Shown: positions 51,997 through 60,654, counted from the stretch's first letter. The stretch: 64,000 nucleotides of DNA from Ruegeria sp. THAF33 (GCF_009363615.1 NZ_CP045385.1:62001-126000), one strand, 5' to 3'. The notes: generated by a model from the sequence alone, not told the origin. Numbers and translations: made by a program.

Positions 51997-53391
51997 CTAG
52001 GGGCTCGGCGGCATGCCATTCGGCCCGAGCGACGTGGTCTTTTCCAGAAAGACGAAGCCGAATCTCAGAAACCCCAACGCGTATTCGTCGGCATACTGGA
52101 ACGACACCTGCAACGCACGGCCCCGGTCGACGCCCTTGCCCCAGGATTGCCAATGCTTCGCCGAGGGCGTGTCGCCGGTCCGGTCGTGCTCAATCCCCTT
52201 GGCCGTGACCGTGGTCAGGCCGGACCCGTAGCCGGCGGCGAACTCAGCGAGGTTCCAAGCATTGCCAATCTCGACGAAGGGTTTCTGACCCGGAACCGCA
52301 AGACGCGCGCGGTGGTCGGAGAGGCACTTGGTCACATCGCGTCCGAAATCGACCATCAGCCGCTCGATCTCAGCTTCGCTTGTGTTGACCATCGGAACGG
52401 CGACATGGCACCCCAGTGTAACGCGCGAGAGGTCCGCGGAATGCTCGGACCAGCTGGTCTTGCAGCTGGCGTCAGAGATCGGCGGGTTCGGGATCTTTTC
52501 GGCACCGTAGCCGTCCCGCTCGCGTTCGGCCGAACCGATCCCGCCGTAGCGCGCCCCACTCTCACTCAGCCAGTAGTGACGGGTCAGGAAGGTAACGCTG
52601 CTCAGAAGCTCGCCAAACCGGCGGCATTGCAGCTTGACGGTGCGGGACGGGATGTATTCGTCGACGAACCTGTCGCGCTGTCTGGTCGTGTCGCATTCTT
52701 TCCGGATCGAACCCATGTAGGACATCTCGTCGATCTCGCGGTCGAAATATTCCGGCGTGAAGCGCCGCAGCGCGAAGTCGTAGGCCGCGACCCGCTTGGC
52801 GAGCTCGTCCGGCAGGTATCCGTCGACGGGCTCGGCAGCGCGGAACAAGGCTTTGAACCGGTCGTAGGCGGTAATCAACTTTTTGTCGTCATTGTTCTCC
52901 GTCGCGATGATCCCGGTCAGAAGCGTGCCGTAGGTCAGTTCGCAGACGGCAGCGACCTTCTCGACCACCTCGGGGCTCATGTTCTTACGAAATTGGATCA
53001 GGGTTTCTCTCGAGTTTCGGGTCAGCGCGTCTCGCAGCACCGCGTGGTCAACGAACGCGGCCGGAGCGTAGCCGTAGAAGAAGTTGTCCAGAATCTGGAG
53101 CGTGGCGAAGAGGTTGAGTCGGTCGCTTTCCCGAAAGACATACTTGAGAAGCTCCGCGCTCCGGGCATCGGCGCGCGCGCCGGCGAGCGTGTCGAGGTCA
53201 TGGCAGACGCGAGCCGTCAGCATCAGCGTGGCCAGCTCGGAGTCCCCGTCCAGAAGCCCGGCAACCGTGTCGAAGGGCGCCTGCGAGTCCGCCGCTTCGA
53301 GCGCGGTGCAGAAGGCGCGTTGCTGCTGCGCCGCCGCCCCCGTCGGAAGCGCCACCAAGGCCAGCGTGATGAGGGCGTGTTTCAGAACCAT
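51997..53391 (-). CDS. exported protein of unknown function (464 aa)
   Basis: A signal peptide (ALITLALVALPTGAAAQ, about 1-21) and several Cys residues suggest a periplasmic protein with disulfides (FCTALEAA, RVCHDLD, VCELTYG, CHVAVPM, KCLSDHR). The middle is helical and the C-terminus beta-rich. Base composition is visibly more GC-rich than neighbouring genes, pointing to separate origin. No family recognised. Confidence 0.65.
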   Translation of the reverse strand: MVLKHALITLALVALPTGAAAQQQRAFCTALEAADSQAPFDTVAGLLDGDSELATLMLTARVCHDLDTLAGARADARSAELLKYVFRESDRLNLFATLQILDNFFYGYAPAAFVDHAVLRDALTRNSRETLIQFRKNMSPEVVEKVAAVCELTYGTLLTGIIATENNDDKKLITAYDRFKALFRAAEPVDGYLPDELAKRVAAYDFALRRFTPEYFDREIDEMSYMGSIRKECDTTRQRDRFVDEYIPSRTVKLQCRRFGELLSSVTFLTRHYWLSESGARYGGIGSAERERDGYGAEKIPNPPISDASCKTSWSEHSADLSRVTLGCHVAVPMVNTSEAEIERLMVDFGRDVTKCLSDHRARLAVPGQKPFVEIGNAWNLAEFAAGYGSGLTTVTAKGIEHDRTGDTPSAKHWQSWGKGVDRGRALQVSFQYADEYALGFLRFGFVFLEKTTSLGPNGMPPSP

Positions 53392-53597
53392 AACACATCT
53401 CTAACCAGACACGGTCCGAGTGTCACGCTGATCGCCCCGCCACGCAAGCAGAGACGGTCCCGGTCCGGTGAGTCAACACGACCGCCATCAGTTGAGCGAT
53501 AGGTTCTGGCACAGGGAAGGGCGGTGAACTTGTCTGGATATTTATTCGAGTGCGCTCCTCCGACCTCCCAGTCCAAGGCCTCACACACCTAAAGCGT

Positions 53598-53614
53598 CAA
53601 AACGGTCGTTTTTG
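53598..53614. repeat. short palindromic direct repeat, copy 1
   Basis: CAAAACGGTCGTTTTTG, nearly identical to copy 2 at 54,301-54,318. The core AAAACG-GT-CGTTTT is an inverted repeat. The two copies bracket the gene at 53,658-54,188. Confidence 0.55.
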
Positions 53615-53657
53615 CCCTTGACAGAAACGTATGGGTTTTGGCCGGTGCCTGGGATGC

Positions 53658-54188
53658 CTAGTATATTTTGTCTTCGCCCATTTCCCGTAGAACGTTTGCG
53701 AGCTCGCGAGCAAGATTATCGAACATTTCTGGTATTTGTCGGAACACAGGGGCGTGGCGGAGGTACACTTCGCGCTGATTAGGGGCATCCTTTAGAAGTT
53801 TATAGGCGGCTTCAGCTTCTTGAGCGAGGTTTGCGATCTGGGTACCAAGCTTAGGGGCAACGCTCAGTATTTTTTCAGACCGTGCTGTGCTTTGCACGAT
53901 GGACAGCGTCTCGATTGTGTCTTCAAGTAAGCGACCACACAAGGACGCTGCAAAATCAACATCTCGCCTCTGGTCTTCTTCTTGAAGCAATCTATCAAGA
54001 TTATAGCTGAGGTCTCCCCTCATACCAGAGGTATAGTTTACCTTTCGAAGCAAGGATTGGACTTCACGATAGTGTGCCCGATGGTCTTGTTTATCGCGGA
54101 ATTCCTGAAGCTCAGATATTGAGTCAAGAGCAGCGCCGAAGATGGAAAAAATTTGCTTTCCTATGAGCAGAAATGGGTTGTCTCCCAC
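53658..54188 (-). CDS. hypothetical helical protein (176 aa), GTG start
   Basis: The ribosome-binding site AAGGAGG lies six bases before GTG at 54,188, so translation starts there and not at the upstream ATG that overlaps the site itself. The product begins MGDNPFLLIGKQIFSIFGAA and is then almost wholly helical (FRDKQDHRAHYREVQSLLRK, IANLAQEAEAAYKLLKDAP). One amphipathic N-terminal helix could touch a membrane. No family recognised. It diverges from the NACHT-like gene, with 660 bp of unusual DNA between. Confidence 0.6.
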   Translation of the reverse strand: MGDNPFLLIGKQIFSIFGAALDSISELQEFRDKQDHRAHYREVQSLLRKVNYTSGMRGDLSYNLDRLLQEEDQRRDVDFAASLCGRLLEDTIETLSIVQSTARSEKILSVAPKLGTQIANLAQEAEAAYKLLKDAPNQREVYLRHAPVFRQIPEMFDNLARELANVLREMGEDKIY

Positions 54189-54300
54189 AAAAAACCTCCT
54201 TCGCAAAGAACATCAAAAAAACTAAGTATAGGGTTACACGCAGGCATGTTCTAAACAAGAGGTCGCAACTGCCAAAAACCCCTCGCCAAAAACTAGTGGC

Positions 54301-54318
54301 CAAAAACGGTCGTTTTTG
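54301..54318. repeat. short palindromic direct repeat, copy 2
   Basis: CAAAAACGGTCGTTTTTG; same orientation and sequence as copy 1 at 53,598 apart from one A. Confidence 0.55.
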
Positions 54319-54359
54319 TCCAAGCCCCATGCACCACCCAGGATCAATCGCTTAGCTAT

Positions 54360-54407
54360 GACAAAAACCCCCGGGCAAAAATTTTGCAGTTTTGGCAGGT
54401 TTTTGTC
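54360..54407. repeat. 48-bp nested palindrome
   Basis: Outer arms GACAAAAACC (54,360-54,369) and GGTTTTTGTC (54,398-54,407) are perfectly complementary. Inside lies a second dyad, GCAAAA-A-TTTTGC (54,375-54,387). It could form a branched cruciform, be an end of a lost element, or bind a protein. Confidence 0.5.
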
Positions 54408-54549
54408 TGGGTTGAGGAGGGGCGTCCGCCACCATCTGTCAATGTCTGCTCACGGGAACGCTGCGATGCAGCATTGACCCGCACACTCAGCATCCGGTTG
54501 GGGCCGTCCTCATCGTCGTGATCTAGGCCTTCCAATGAGATGCTGCGGT

Positions 54550-54650
54550 TGTTCCGATGACGGCAACGAGCCCACTTTGACCGATGCTGCGCGATGCCCC
54601 AATTACAGCAAAGCGCAGTAAACAGACACTGCAAATCTGCAAAGTCTACC
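54550..54650 (-). repeat. dispersed intergenic repeat copy
   Basis: The minus strand matches 17,925-18,000 closely over about 55 bp (shared TTTGCTGT, ATTGGGGCATCG, GCAGCAT, GGTCAAA, TGGGCTCG). Confidence 0.6.
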
Positions 54651-54794
54651 CGCAATCCACAGAGGGCGCGGCCTAGACCCGACCTTTATCATCGCACTTG
54701 AAACTGAAGCGCAATTTCAATTGATCAGACACTCGCGCTGCGCACCAAAGATTTACTCTGGCAATGACCTCTCTTAGTGTCGCGAGAAAAGTTG

Positions 54795-54813
54795 CCGCAT
54801 ACGGTATATGCGG
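54795..54813. promoter_or_regulatory. inverted repeat before the NACHT-like gene (operator candidate)
   Basis: CCGCATA-N5-TATGCGG, perfect 7-bp arms, ending 38 bp before the ATG. The position suits an operator overlapping the promoter. Confidence 0.45.
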
Positions 54814-54851
54814 ATTTTTGACAGAAATTCTTGTGAGCATGAGCAGCTGCA

Positions 54852-57800
54852 ATGACTAAAAACATTGATATTGAACGTCGATTTGCCCCGACAGAAGAAA
54901 ATCAACTTAGTGATCCAGACTACCTTTCGTATTTAGGAGATCAGCCTCACGGCGTCAAAACGTGGCTAGACTTGCTACAGGCGAGCCCCATCGTAGTGCT
55001 TGGCGAGGGACGGATCGGAAAGACCTTCGAGTTTGTGTCACAAGTTGAGAGTTTAAAGTCTCAAACTGAATTTGCGTTCTTTGTTCCTCTGGAACGGTTG
55101 CACGATGAGAATTTGGACGAGGCGCTAGATCCAAAAGAAGTCCAACTTTTCCATGCGTGGAAAAACTCGGCAAATTCAGTTGGTTACTTTTTCCTGGATG
55201 CATTGGACGAGTTGAAACTCCGTGAAGGCACTCTGCGCAAGGCGCTCAAGAAGCTACAAGATGCAGTTGAACCTCATTTTGGGCGCGTCAATGTCATCCT
55301 ATCTTGTCGCCCCGCCGATTGGAAAACCACCATAGATCAACAGTCGTTGAAAGCCTTCTGCGTTTCAGGGAATGAAAGCCGCCCAGAAGTCATTGCGGAC
55401 CCAGAAGCAGCTTTTCTTGCCGTTGTTTCAAGAGAGGAAGCAAATGCTGAAGAAAAAGACCCGGCGGAAACGGAATTCGGTGGTGTTGATCGAAGTCAAG
55501 TCAATATCGTTTCCATATTACCGCTGAGTAAGAACGAAGTACGTGATTTTGCAAAGCTCTACTCCACAGAATGTGCGGAGGAATTTTGCAATCACCTTGA
55601 ATCCAATGATATTTGGCATCTTCATCGTCTGCCCGCAGAGATTATGGACACTCTTGATCAGTTACAGGCGGGCCAGCCGCTGGGACAGCTAGAAGAGCAA
55701 GTTCGGTTCGGCATTCAAGAAAAGCTAGGGGAGACCGAAGAAAATAAGCGTCGGTCCTTAAGCTTAGACAAAGCCGTAGCTGGGGCCGAGCGGATCGCAC
55801 TTGCATTGTTCCTCCTCAAACGTCGCAGCCTAAAGACTGAGAAAAACAATGATCCTGAGACCTTGGACGTAAACGACGTTCTCACTGATTGGCAACCCCA
55901 CGAGCAGGAGGAACTGATTGGGAAGGCATTGTTTGACCCAAGCGGAGTTGGGGCAGTTCGCTTTCACCATAGGTCGTCTCAAGAGTACTTAGCCGCCAGA
56001 AGGTTGCTCCATCTACGTGAGCAAGGCATGCCAATCCGTGAGTTTTTCGAGCTACTATTCAGCAACATCGGCGGGGAGCAGGTTGTTAAGCCTAGTATGG
56101 CGCCGATAACGGCTTGGTTATCACTGTGGCTTCCCGATGTTCGTCAACAGGTGTTGGATCTCGAGCCAACTCTTCTTTTTCGACAAGGTTTACCCAGTGC
56201 TTTGCCACTTGATTTGAAGGCTGAGATTTTAAGAGCATACGTCAAACAGTATTCGAATAAGGACTGGTGCCGCACAGGAGTTGATGCAGAAAACCTGCGG
56301 CGAATTGCAGATAGCAACCTAGCTCCGGTGGTGCGGGAGCTTTGGGTGGAGGGCTACACCGGGCACGACAGCCGAGAGATTTTGCTGGATTTCATTTATG
56401 CGGCTCCAATTTCGGAGTGTGCTGATCTCGCACTTGATGCCGCCTTGGATTCAGAAATCGGGCCCGTTCACCAAACCTACGGAGCTTGGGGCGTTCTGGA
56501 TGGCGGTACGGACGAACAAAAGCAGGTGCTAGCTAACGCGTTGCTGCAAGGCCATATGTCAGAGCGGATTACAAGGAACATACTGCCGCGATTGGTCCCG
56601 CAGCACATCAGCATAGATGAAGCATTTGCTCATATTGAGAGCATGGAGGAGATACCAAATTCAGTTCATGGATTGAATTATACGCTTTATCAAATTTCGA
56701 AGAACGCAGAGGTTTCACGTTCGGATCAGATTTCATTGCGTAGTCACTTAGCCGATGCCATTTGGCAAACACGCCGCGCCGATTGCAGAATGTATCAGGC
56801 CCATTCGGAGAAAGATCACTATCAAGATGGTCTCATTGCTGCGTGCGCTGCATCAATACCTACAACAGGTGAGAATTCCCAAGTCTGGGCGCGTGCGGTT
56901 GCAATAGCGATGCACTTCGGTGAACGACGTGAGAGCATCATCGCAAAAGAGGAGACAAAGGCAGTTTGGGTTGCTCTTGGTGAGAACCCCGTACTTCGCG
57001 CGAGCTTGTTTTGGGCATGCCTTGAAATGGCGGACGAACTTGAAGGGCATGAGGATGACTGGCCGAGGTTCATTCGATCAATTTCAGAAAGCAGAAGATC
57101 AACTCGACTGGACGACAGCGACTTAGAATGGCTTCTTCCAACTCTCGAAAACGATGCACCCGAAAACCAGCGAGGCGTCGCATTTGAGGCCGTTAAGTAC
57201 TTCTTTGATCTGAGAAATAATGCGGATTTGGCGCGATCAGTATCGCAGAGGATTCAAGATAAGCCAGCATGGTGTGAAACCTTGCATCAGATTTTGAACC
57301 CGCAGCCGCGCGAACCCGATGAATTCGAGCTGGAGATGCAGGCTCGGGAAGCAGAACATGAGCAGGAAGAAACAAAGCGAGTAAAGGACTGGGTTGAATG
57401 GCGCTCCGAAGTGCTTGCTGATCCAGACTTCCTGATGGACGGTGACAGGCGGATCGGAGTTCTTTTTGATGCTCACAAGGTGATCGAACAAGGCATGGAA
57501 CGTGACAGCCACTGGGGGCTCTGGGATAGTCATCTCATTGCCAGCACCTTTAGCGAACAATTCCTTGAACGATACCGAGCGGAATTGTCCAAATACTGGC
57601 GCGAAACAGAGGTTTTATTACCAAGTGAACGCGAGGCTAGCGAGCGCAATGCCATTTATGACAAGTACCTCCTAGCCCTGGCAGCAGTTAAGGCAGAGAC
57701 AGAAGTTTCAGGTTGGGAATACCGGCTTACACACGAGGAGGCTATTCAGGCTTCGCGAATTGCTTGCTTGGAACTCAACGGATTTGGCAGCTACTATTTT

Positions 57801-59150
57801 GAACTCGACAGAGCACATCCGGATGCGATGGCACAAGTCATCGCCCAAGAGAGTCTGGCGCAACTGAATCAGCTGAATGAAACAGGTCGCGCGGACATGT
57901 TTCATGACATTTTTTATCACGGAACGGACAACATGAAATCTGCCTTTGCAGCTCATGTTGCTCCGCAACTGGGTGCTAGGCCGCTTGGCGACATTCAGGG
58001 CTTGCGCGATGCCATAGACTACGCCGTCCGAATTATTTCTACGCATGGCTCAGAGGAAGAAAGGCAGATCGTAACAAATACGTTGCAGTCCGGATTGCCT
58101 GGTGAGGAAGACTGGCCAAGTGGCTTCAAAATTTCCCTACTTGCAACCCTGAATCCTGAAATTGGATGCCAGGCACTTTTGGATGAGACATGCAATCTAG
58201 ACGACAACTCTCAGCGTTCTGAAGCTGTGGCAATTTTTGCATCCGTATTTGGTGACAGGCATGACCGGCGAATGCCAAATCTGAACTCTATACCCGTTGA
58301 ACGCCGGGTGCCGGTGCTTCGTGACCTCATATTGCGAGCATACCAAGCTGTTCGCCGCGACGAAGACGTTAGACACGATGGTGTCTATTCACCAGGCGTA
58401 CGAGACAACGCTCAAGATGCGCGATCTTTTTTGTTTGATACCTTGTTAGAAGTAAAACACCCGGCTGTTCTATCGGTGCTTCATGAACTCGCGGAAAGGC
58501 CAGAGTTCTCCCATATGCCTGACCGGCTTCGCCAGATGTCCTATGAAATCGCTACGCAAATCAGCGACGATACACCTTATCCGCTGGTTTCGTTTCAAGC
58601 ACTAGACCGTGAGAGCGCGTTTATTCCCTACGACAACAGGTCATTGTTTACAGCAATGATGGGGCGGCTCGATGCATTTGAACACGACATACTGCATGCA
58701 GAGGATCGGCCGATTGAAGCGCTACGCTTGCTGGATCAAGAAACAGGTTTGCGCTCATTCATTTCAAATTGGCTTCGGGGACGAGACCGGGGTGTGTTTG
58801 ACTTTACACAAGAAGCAGTGGTCGCTGATGAAAATCGCACGGACTTAAGACTCCATCCAAAATCCCTGCAAGGATATGCAACGGTGGAGCTAAAGCGCGA
58901 GACTTGGAGTATTTCTGAGTTTGAAACCGCCCTTCACGATCAGCTTGTCGGTCAATATCTTCAACATGAAAGATGTCAGGTCGGATGCCTCCTTATTTGT
59001 CAGCGAGCCCAAAAGCAGTGGCGGAACCCTGAAGGTGGACAGATGTGGGGACTAGAAGAAGTTGTCATTCATCTTCAAACACAGGCTAATGAATTGATGT
59101 CGCAATACCCGGAATTACACCTTTCGGTAAAAGGCATCGATTACTCCTAG
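54852..59150 (+). CDS. NACHT-like STAND ATPase with C-terminal PD-(D/E)xK nuclease motif
   Basis: 1432 residues, cytoplasmic. Near the N-terminus are a P-loop GEGRIGKT (51-58), Walker B FFLDALDE (113-120) and LSCRPADW (150-157), the core of NACHT/STAND ATPases. Residues about 300-420 would be winged-helix parts (FHHRSSQEYLAARRLL is a typical NACHT downstream motif). About 420-1290 is a long helical array like a repeat-built sensor. The end carries a restriction-fold signature: Asp1331 in RTDLRL, Glu1346-Leu-Lys1348 in ATVELK, then QLVGQYL (1364-1370). This predicts an oligomerising sensor that activates DNA cleavage, as in Avs and bNACHT anti-phage proteins. Those usually have the effector at the N-terminus, so the reversed order is unusual. 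AT-richer codon use and the mobile setting suggest transfer. Substrate and trigger are unknown. Confidence 0.75.
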   Translation: MTKNIDIERRFAPTEENQLSDPDYLSYLGDQPHGVKTWLDLLQASPIVVLGEGRIGKTFEFVSQVESLKSQTEFAFFVPLERLHDENLDEALDPKEVQLFHAWKNSANSVGYFFLDALDELKLREGTLRKALKKLQDAVEPHFGRVNVILSCRPADWKTTIDQQSLKAFCVSGNESRPEVIADPEAAFLAVVSREEANAEEKDPAETEFGGVDRSQVNIVSILPLSKNEVRDFAKLYSTECAEEFCNHLESNDIWHLHRLPAEIMDTLDQLQAGQPLGQLEEQVRFGIQEKLGETEENKRRSLSLDKAVAGAERIALALFLLKRRSLKTEKNNDPETLDVNDVLTDWQPHEQEELIGKALFDPSGVGAVRFHHRSSQEYLAARRLLHLREQGMPIREFFELLFSNIGGEQVVKPSMAPITAWLSLWLPDVRQQVLDLEPTLLFRQGLPSALPLDLKAEILRAYVKQYSNKDWCRTGVDAENLRRIADSNLAPVVRELWVEGYTGHDSREILLDFIYAAPISECADLALDAALDSEIGPVHQTYGAWGVLDGGTDEQKQVLANALLQGHMSERITRNILPRLVPQHISIDEAFAHIESMEEIPNSVHGLNYTLYQISKNAEVSRSDQISLRSHLADAIWQTRRADCRMYQAHSEKDHYQDGLIAACAASIPTTGENSQVWARAVAIAMHFGERRESIIAKEETKAVWVALGENPVLRASLFWACLEMADELEGHEDDWPRFIRSISESRRSTRLDDSDLEWLLPTLENDAPENQRGVAFEAVKYFFDLRNNADLARSVSQRIQDKPAWCETLHQILNPQPREPDEFELEMQAREAEHEQEETKRVKDWVEWRSEVLADPDFLMDGDRRIGVLFDAHKVIEQGMERDSHWGLWDSHLIASTFSEQFLERYRAELSKYWRETEVLLPSEREASERNAIYDKYLLALAAVKAETEVSGWEYRLTHEEAIQASRIACLELNGFGSYYFELDRAHPDAMAQVIAQESLAQLNQLNETGRADMFHDIFYHGTDNMKSAFAAHVAPQLGARPLGDIQGLRDAIDYAVRIISTHGSEEERQIVTNTLQSGLPGEEDWPSGFKISLLATLNPEIGCQALLDETCNLDDNSQRSEAVAIFASVFGDRHDRRMPNLNSIPVERRVPVLRDLILRAYQAVRRDEDVRHDGVYSPGVRDNAQDARSFLFDTLLEVKHPAVLSVLHELAERPEFSHMPDRLRQMSYEIATQISDDTPYPLVSFQALDRESAFIPYDNRSLFTAMMGRLDAFEHDILHAEDRPIEALRLLDQETGLRSFISNWLRGRDRGVFDFTQEAVVADENRTDLRLHPKSLQGYATVELKRETWSISEFETALHDQLVGQYLQHERCQVGCLLICQRAQKQWRNPEGGQMWGLEEVVIHLQTQANELMSQYPELHLSVKGIDYS

Positions 59151-59531
59151 TTCTCCGTAACAAACCGACAAGCTCGAAGGTCCGTTTTACATGTTGGGTT
59201 CCAGACCGTGCGTCGGCGCATCCAATGGCCACTTCCCGCCCGCTCTTCGGGACAAGCCAGTTTAACCACCCGCAAAATCTATGTCCGCTTTGGGCTGAGA
59301 CCGGTCCTCAACAACCATTGAGCCTATGGCAACTTTGTCCGCGCTTCAGACCTCGACCATGACCCAATTGGAGCAGGTGCAGCGAACGGCGGCTATGCGG
59401 GTTGTGACCGCAGCATCAAGAGTGTCTGCTGGATGTCGGCTAAGGGCCGTCTTTGAAGCCAGGTAGCATCGCACGCGATAAACCATTCTTGGGTTTGGCT
59501 GTTCCCATGCGCAAGGTTTTGAGTTGTTCTG
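59151..59531. other. repeat-filled gap after the NACHT-like gene
   Basis: About 380 bp, no gene. Mostly dispersed-repeat sequence, described separately. Confidence 0.45.
59225..59470 (+). repeat. dispersed intergenic repeats, two segments
   Basis: 59,282-59,330 matches the minus strand of 5430-5476 (core CTGAGACCGGTCCTCA). 59,385-59,415 has GCGGGTTGTGACCGCAGCAT, a variant of the 17,866 and 63,957 cores. They mark the downstream edge of the accessory block. Confidence 0.6.
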
Positions 59532-60125
59532 TTAGCTGCCAACAAGCACCTCGCCGACCAAGTGAAGCATGGCTTCAGTATAGGTCTTCTGATCACCGCC
59601 ATAGGCGATCTCAAGTGCCGCGCGATCAAATGCCGCTGAAAGTAGGTTGGTAAGCGCATCGATGTGCTGCGGCGACTGTCCGGGAAGGGCGCGCGTAAGT
59701 CCGTCGCGAAGTTCTTCGCTGCCATTTGCGCGTGTCAAGGCAACGGCATCGCTATGCCCCAGTACGGCAGGGGCTTCTTCCAGCAAGAGACGGACCCGAC
59801 CGGGCACTAGCATTGCTTCGAAGAAGGCGTTCGATCCAATAATCATGGCCTGCTCCGGTTCGGCCACATCACGGGTTTCCTGGTCGATATGAACGGAAAT
59901 TGCTTTTGCTTCTTCTTTGGCCAGCGCACGAAACAGGTCAGCCTTATCTGCAAAGTGATGATAGAGCGCGCCGCGCGTGACCCCAGCCCTGCGCACGATT
60001 TCCGGCGTTGGCGTTTCAGCAAAGCCCATTTCGATAAACAGATCCCGCGCGGCCTCAAGAAGCTTTGCTCGCGTATCCGCGCGTCTGTCCGCTTGGCTCC
60101 GTCGCGCGGGCTTAGTTGTGGTCAT
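59532..60125 (-). CDS. TetR-family repressor
   Basis: 197 residues. The N-terminal helix-turn-helix is clear (RAKLLEAARDLFIEMGFAET, PEIVRRAGVTRGALYHHFAD, KADLFRAL). The C-terminal helical domain would bind an unknown ligand. It diverges from the VOC/AlkD-like pair across a 103-bp gap with two matching palindromes, so it most likely represses both itself and that operon. Confidence 0.92.
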   Translation of the reverse strand: MTTTKPARRSQADRRADTRAKLLEAARDLFIEMGFAETPTPEIVRRAGVTRGALYHHFADKADLFRALAKEEAKAISVHIDQETRDVAEPEQAMIIGSNAFFEAMLVPGRVRLLLEEAPAVLGHSDAVALTRANGSEELRDGLTRALPGQSPQHIDALTNLLSAAFDRAALEIAYGGDQKTYTEAMLHLVGEVLVGS

Positions 60126-60157
60126 GTCAGCGCTTTCCGGCTTTTAGCAAAGTTATC

Positions 60158-60178
60158 TTACATACATCTTGCATGTTA
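60158..60178. promoter_or_regulatory. TetR operator candidate 1
   Basis: TTACATACAT followed by CTTGCATGTTA; a partial dyad nearly identical to site 2, near the TetR promoter side. Confidence 0.55.
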
Positions 60179-60191
60179 TTGCAAATGCATG

Positions 60192-60212
60192 TTACATACA
60201 TATTGCATGTAA
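60192..60212. promoter_or_regulatory. TetR operator candidate 2
   Basis: TTACAT-N9-ATGTAA, a full palindrome just before the ribosome-binding site of the VOC gene. Centre-to-centre spacing to site 1 is 34 bp. Confidence 0.6.
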
Positions 60213-60228
60213 ATGAAAGGAACTCAAA

Positions 60229-60654
60229 ATGCGTGTCAAACAGTACTATCCTGTCATCCAGTCCGAAGCAGTTGCAGAGACAGCCGATTTCTACAAACGC
60301 CACTTCGGATTCCGTGCGGCCTTTGAGGCCGATTGGTATGTGCACCTGCAAAGCGAGGCGGACCCGTCGGTGAATCTGGCGGTCGTCCAGTCTGAACACG
60401 AAACCATCCCCGAGGAATCGCGGGGCGCATCAAAGGGCATGATCCTCAACTTCGAAGTCGAGGACGTCGATGCAGTAGACGAAAGGCTGCGCAGCGATGG
60501 CGTGCCGTTGGCGAAGGCACTTGTCAGTGAACCCTTTGGGCAGCGCCACGCAATCTATCGTGATCCAAATGGGGTGCTGATTGATGTCATCACGCCCATT
60601 CCACCGTCTGAAGAGTTTCTGGCCCAGTACGCGGCTGACGCAGTTCCGGCCTGA
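60229..60654 (+). CDS. VOC-family (glyoxalase/bleomycin-resistance) protein
   Basis: 141 residues behind GAAAGG. It has two beta-alpha-beta-beta-beta modules (YPVIQSEAVAETADFYKRHF, GFRAAFEADWYVHLQSEADP and EVEDVDAVDERLRSDGVPLA, IYRDPNGVLIDVITPIPPS). Members isomerise, oxygenate or sequester small electrophiles and drugs. It is first in an operon with the AlkD-like gene, under the divergent TetR protein. The substrate is not clear. Confidence 0.88.
   Translation: MRVKQYYPVIQSEAVAETADFYKRHFGFRAAFEADWYVHLQSEADPSVNLAVVQSEHETIPEESRGASKGMILNFEVEDVDAVDERLRSDGVPLAKALVSEPFGQRHAIYRDPNGVLIDVITPIPPSEEFLAQYAADAVPA

Larger units (their letters stand above)
54189..54851. other. palindrome- and repeat-rich gap upstream of the NACHT-like gene
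   Basis: About 660 bp without a gene. It contains short palindrome copy 2 (54,301-54,318), a nested palindrome (54,360-54,407), a dispersed repeat copy (54,550-54,650) and an operator-like dyad (54,795-54,813). Confidence 0.5.

Noticed and set aside
51973..53502. 509-codon frame antisense to the exported protein
   Set aside because: The minus-strand frame has a signal peptide and conserved-looking cysteines; the plus frame is Arg/Gly/Val-rich without features. The choice is less certain than elsewhere because neither has a known family.
54124..54206. ATG start at 54,206 for the 176-aa gene
   Set aside because: The ATG overlaps the AAGGAGG site itself; the GTG six bases after that site is the consistent start.
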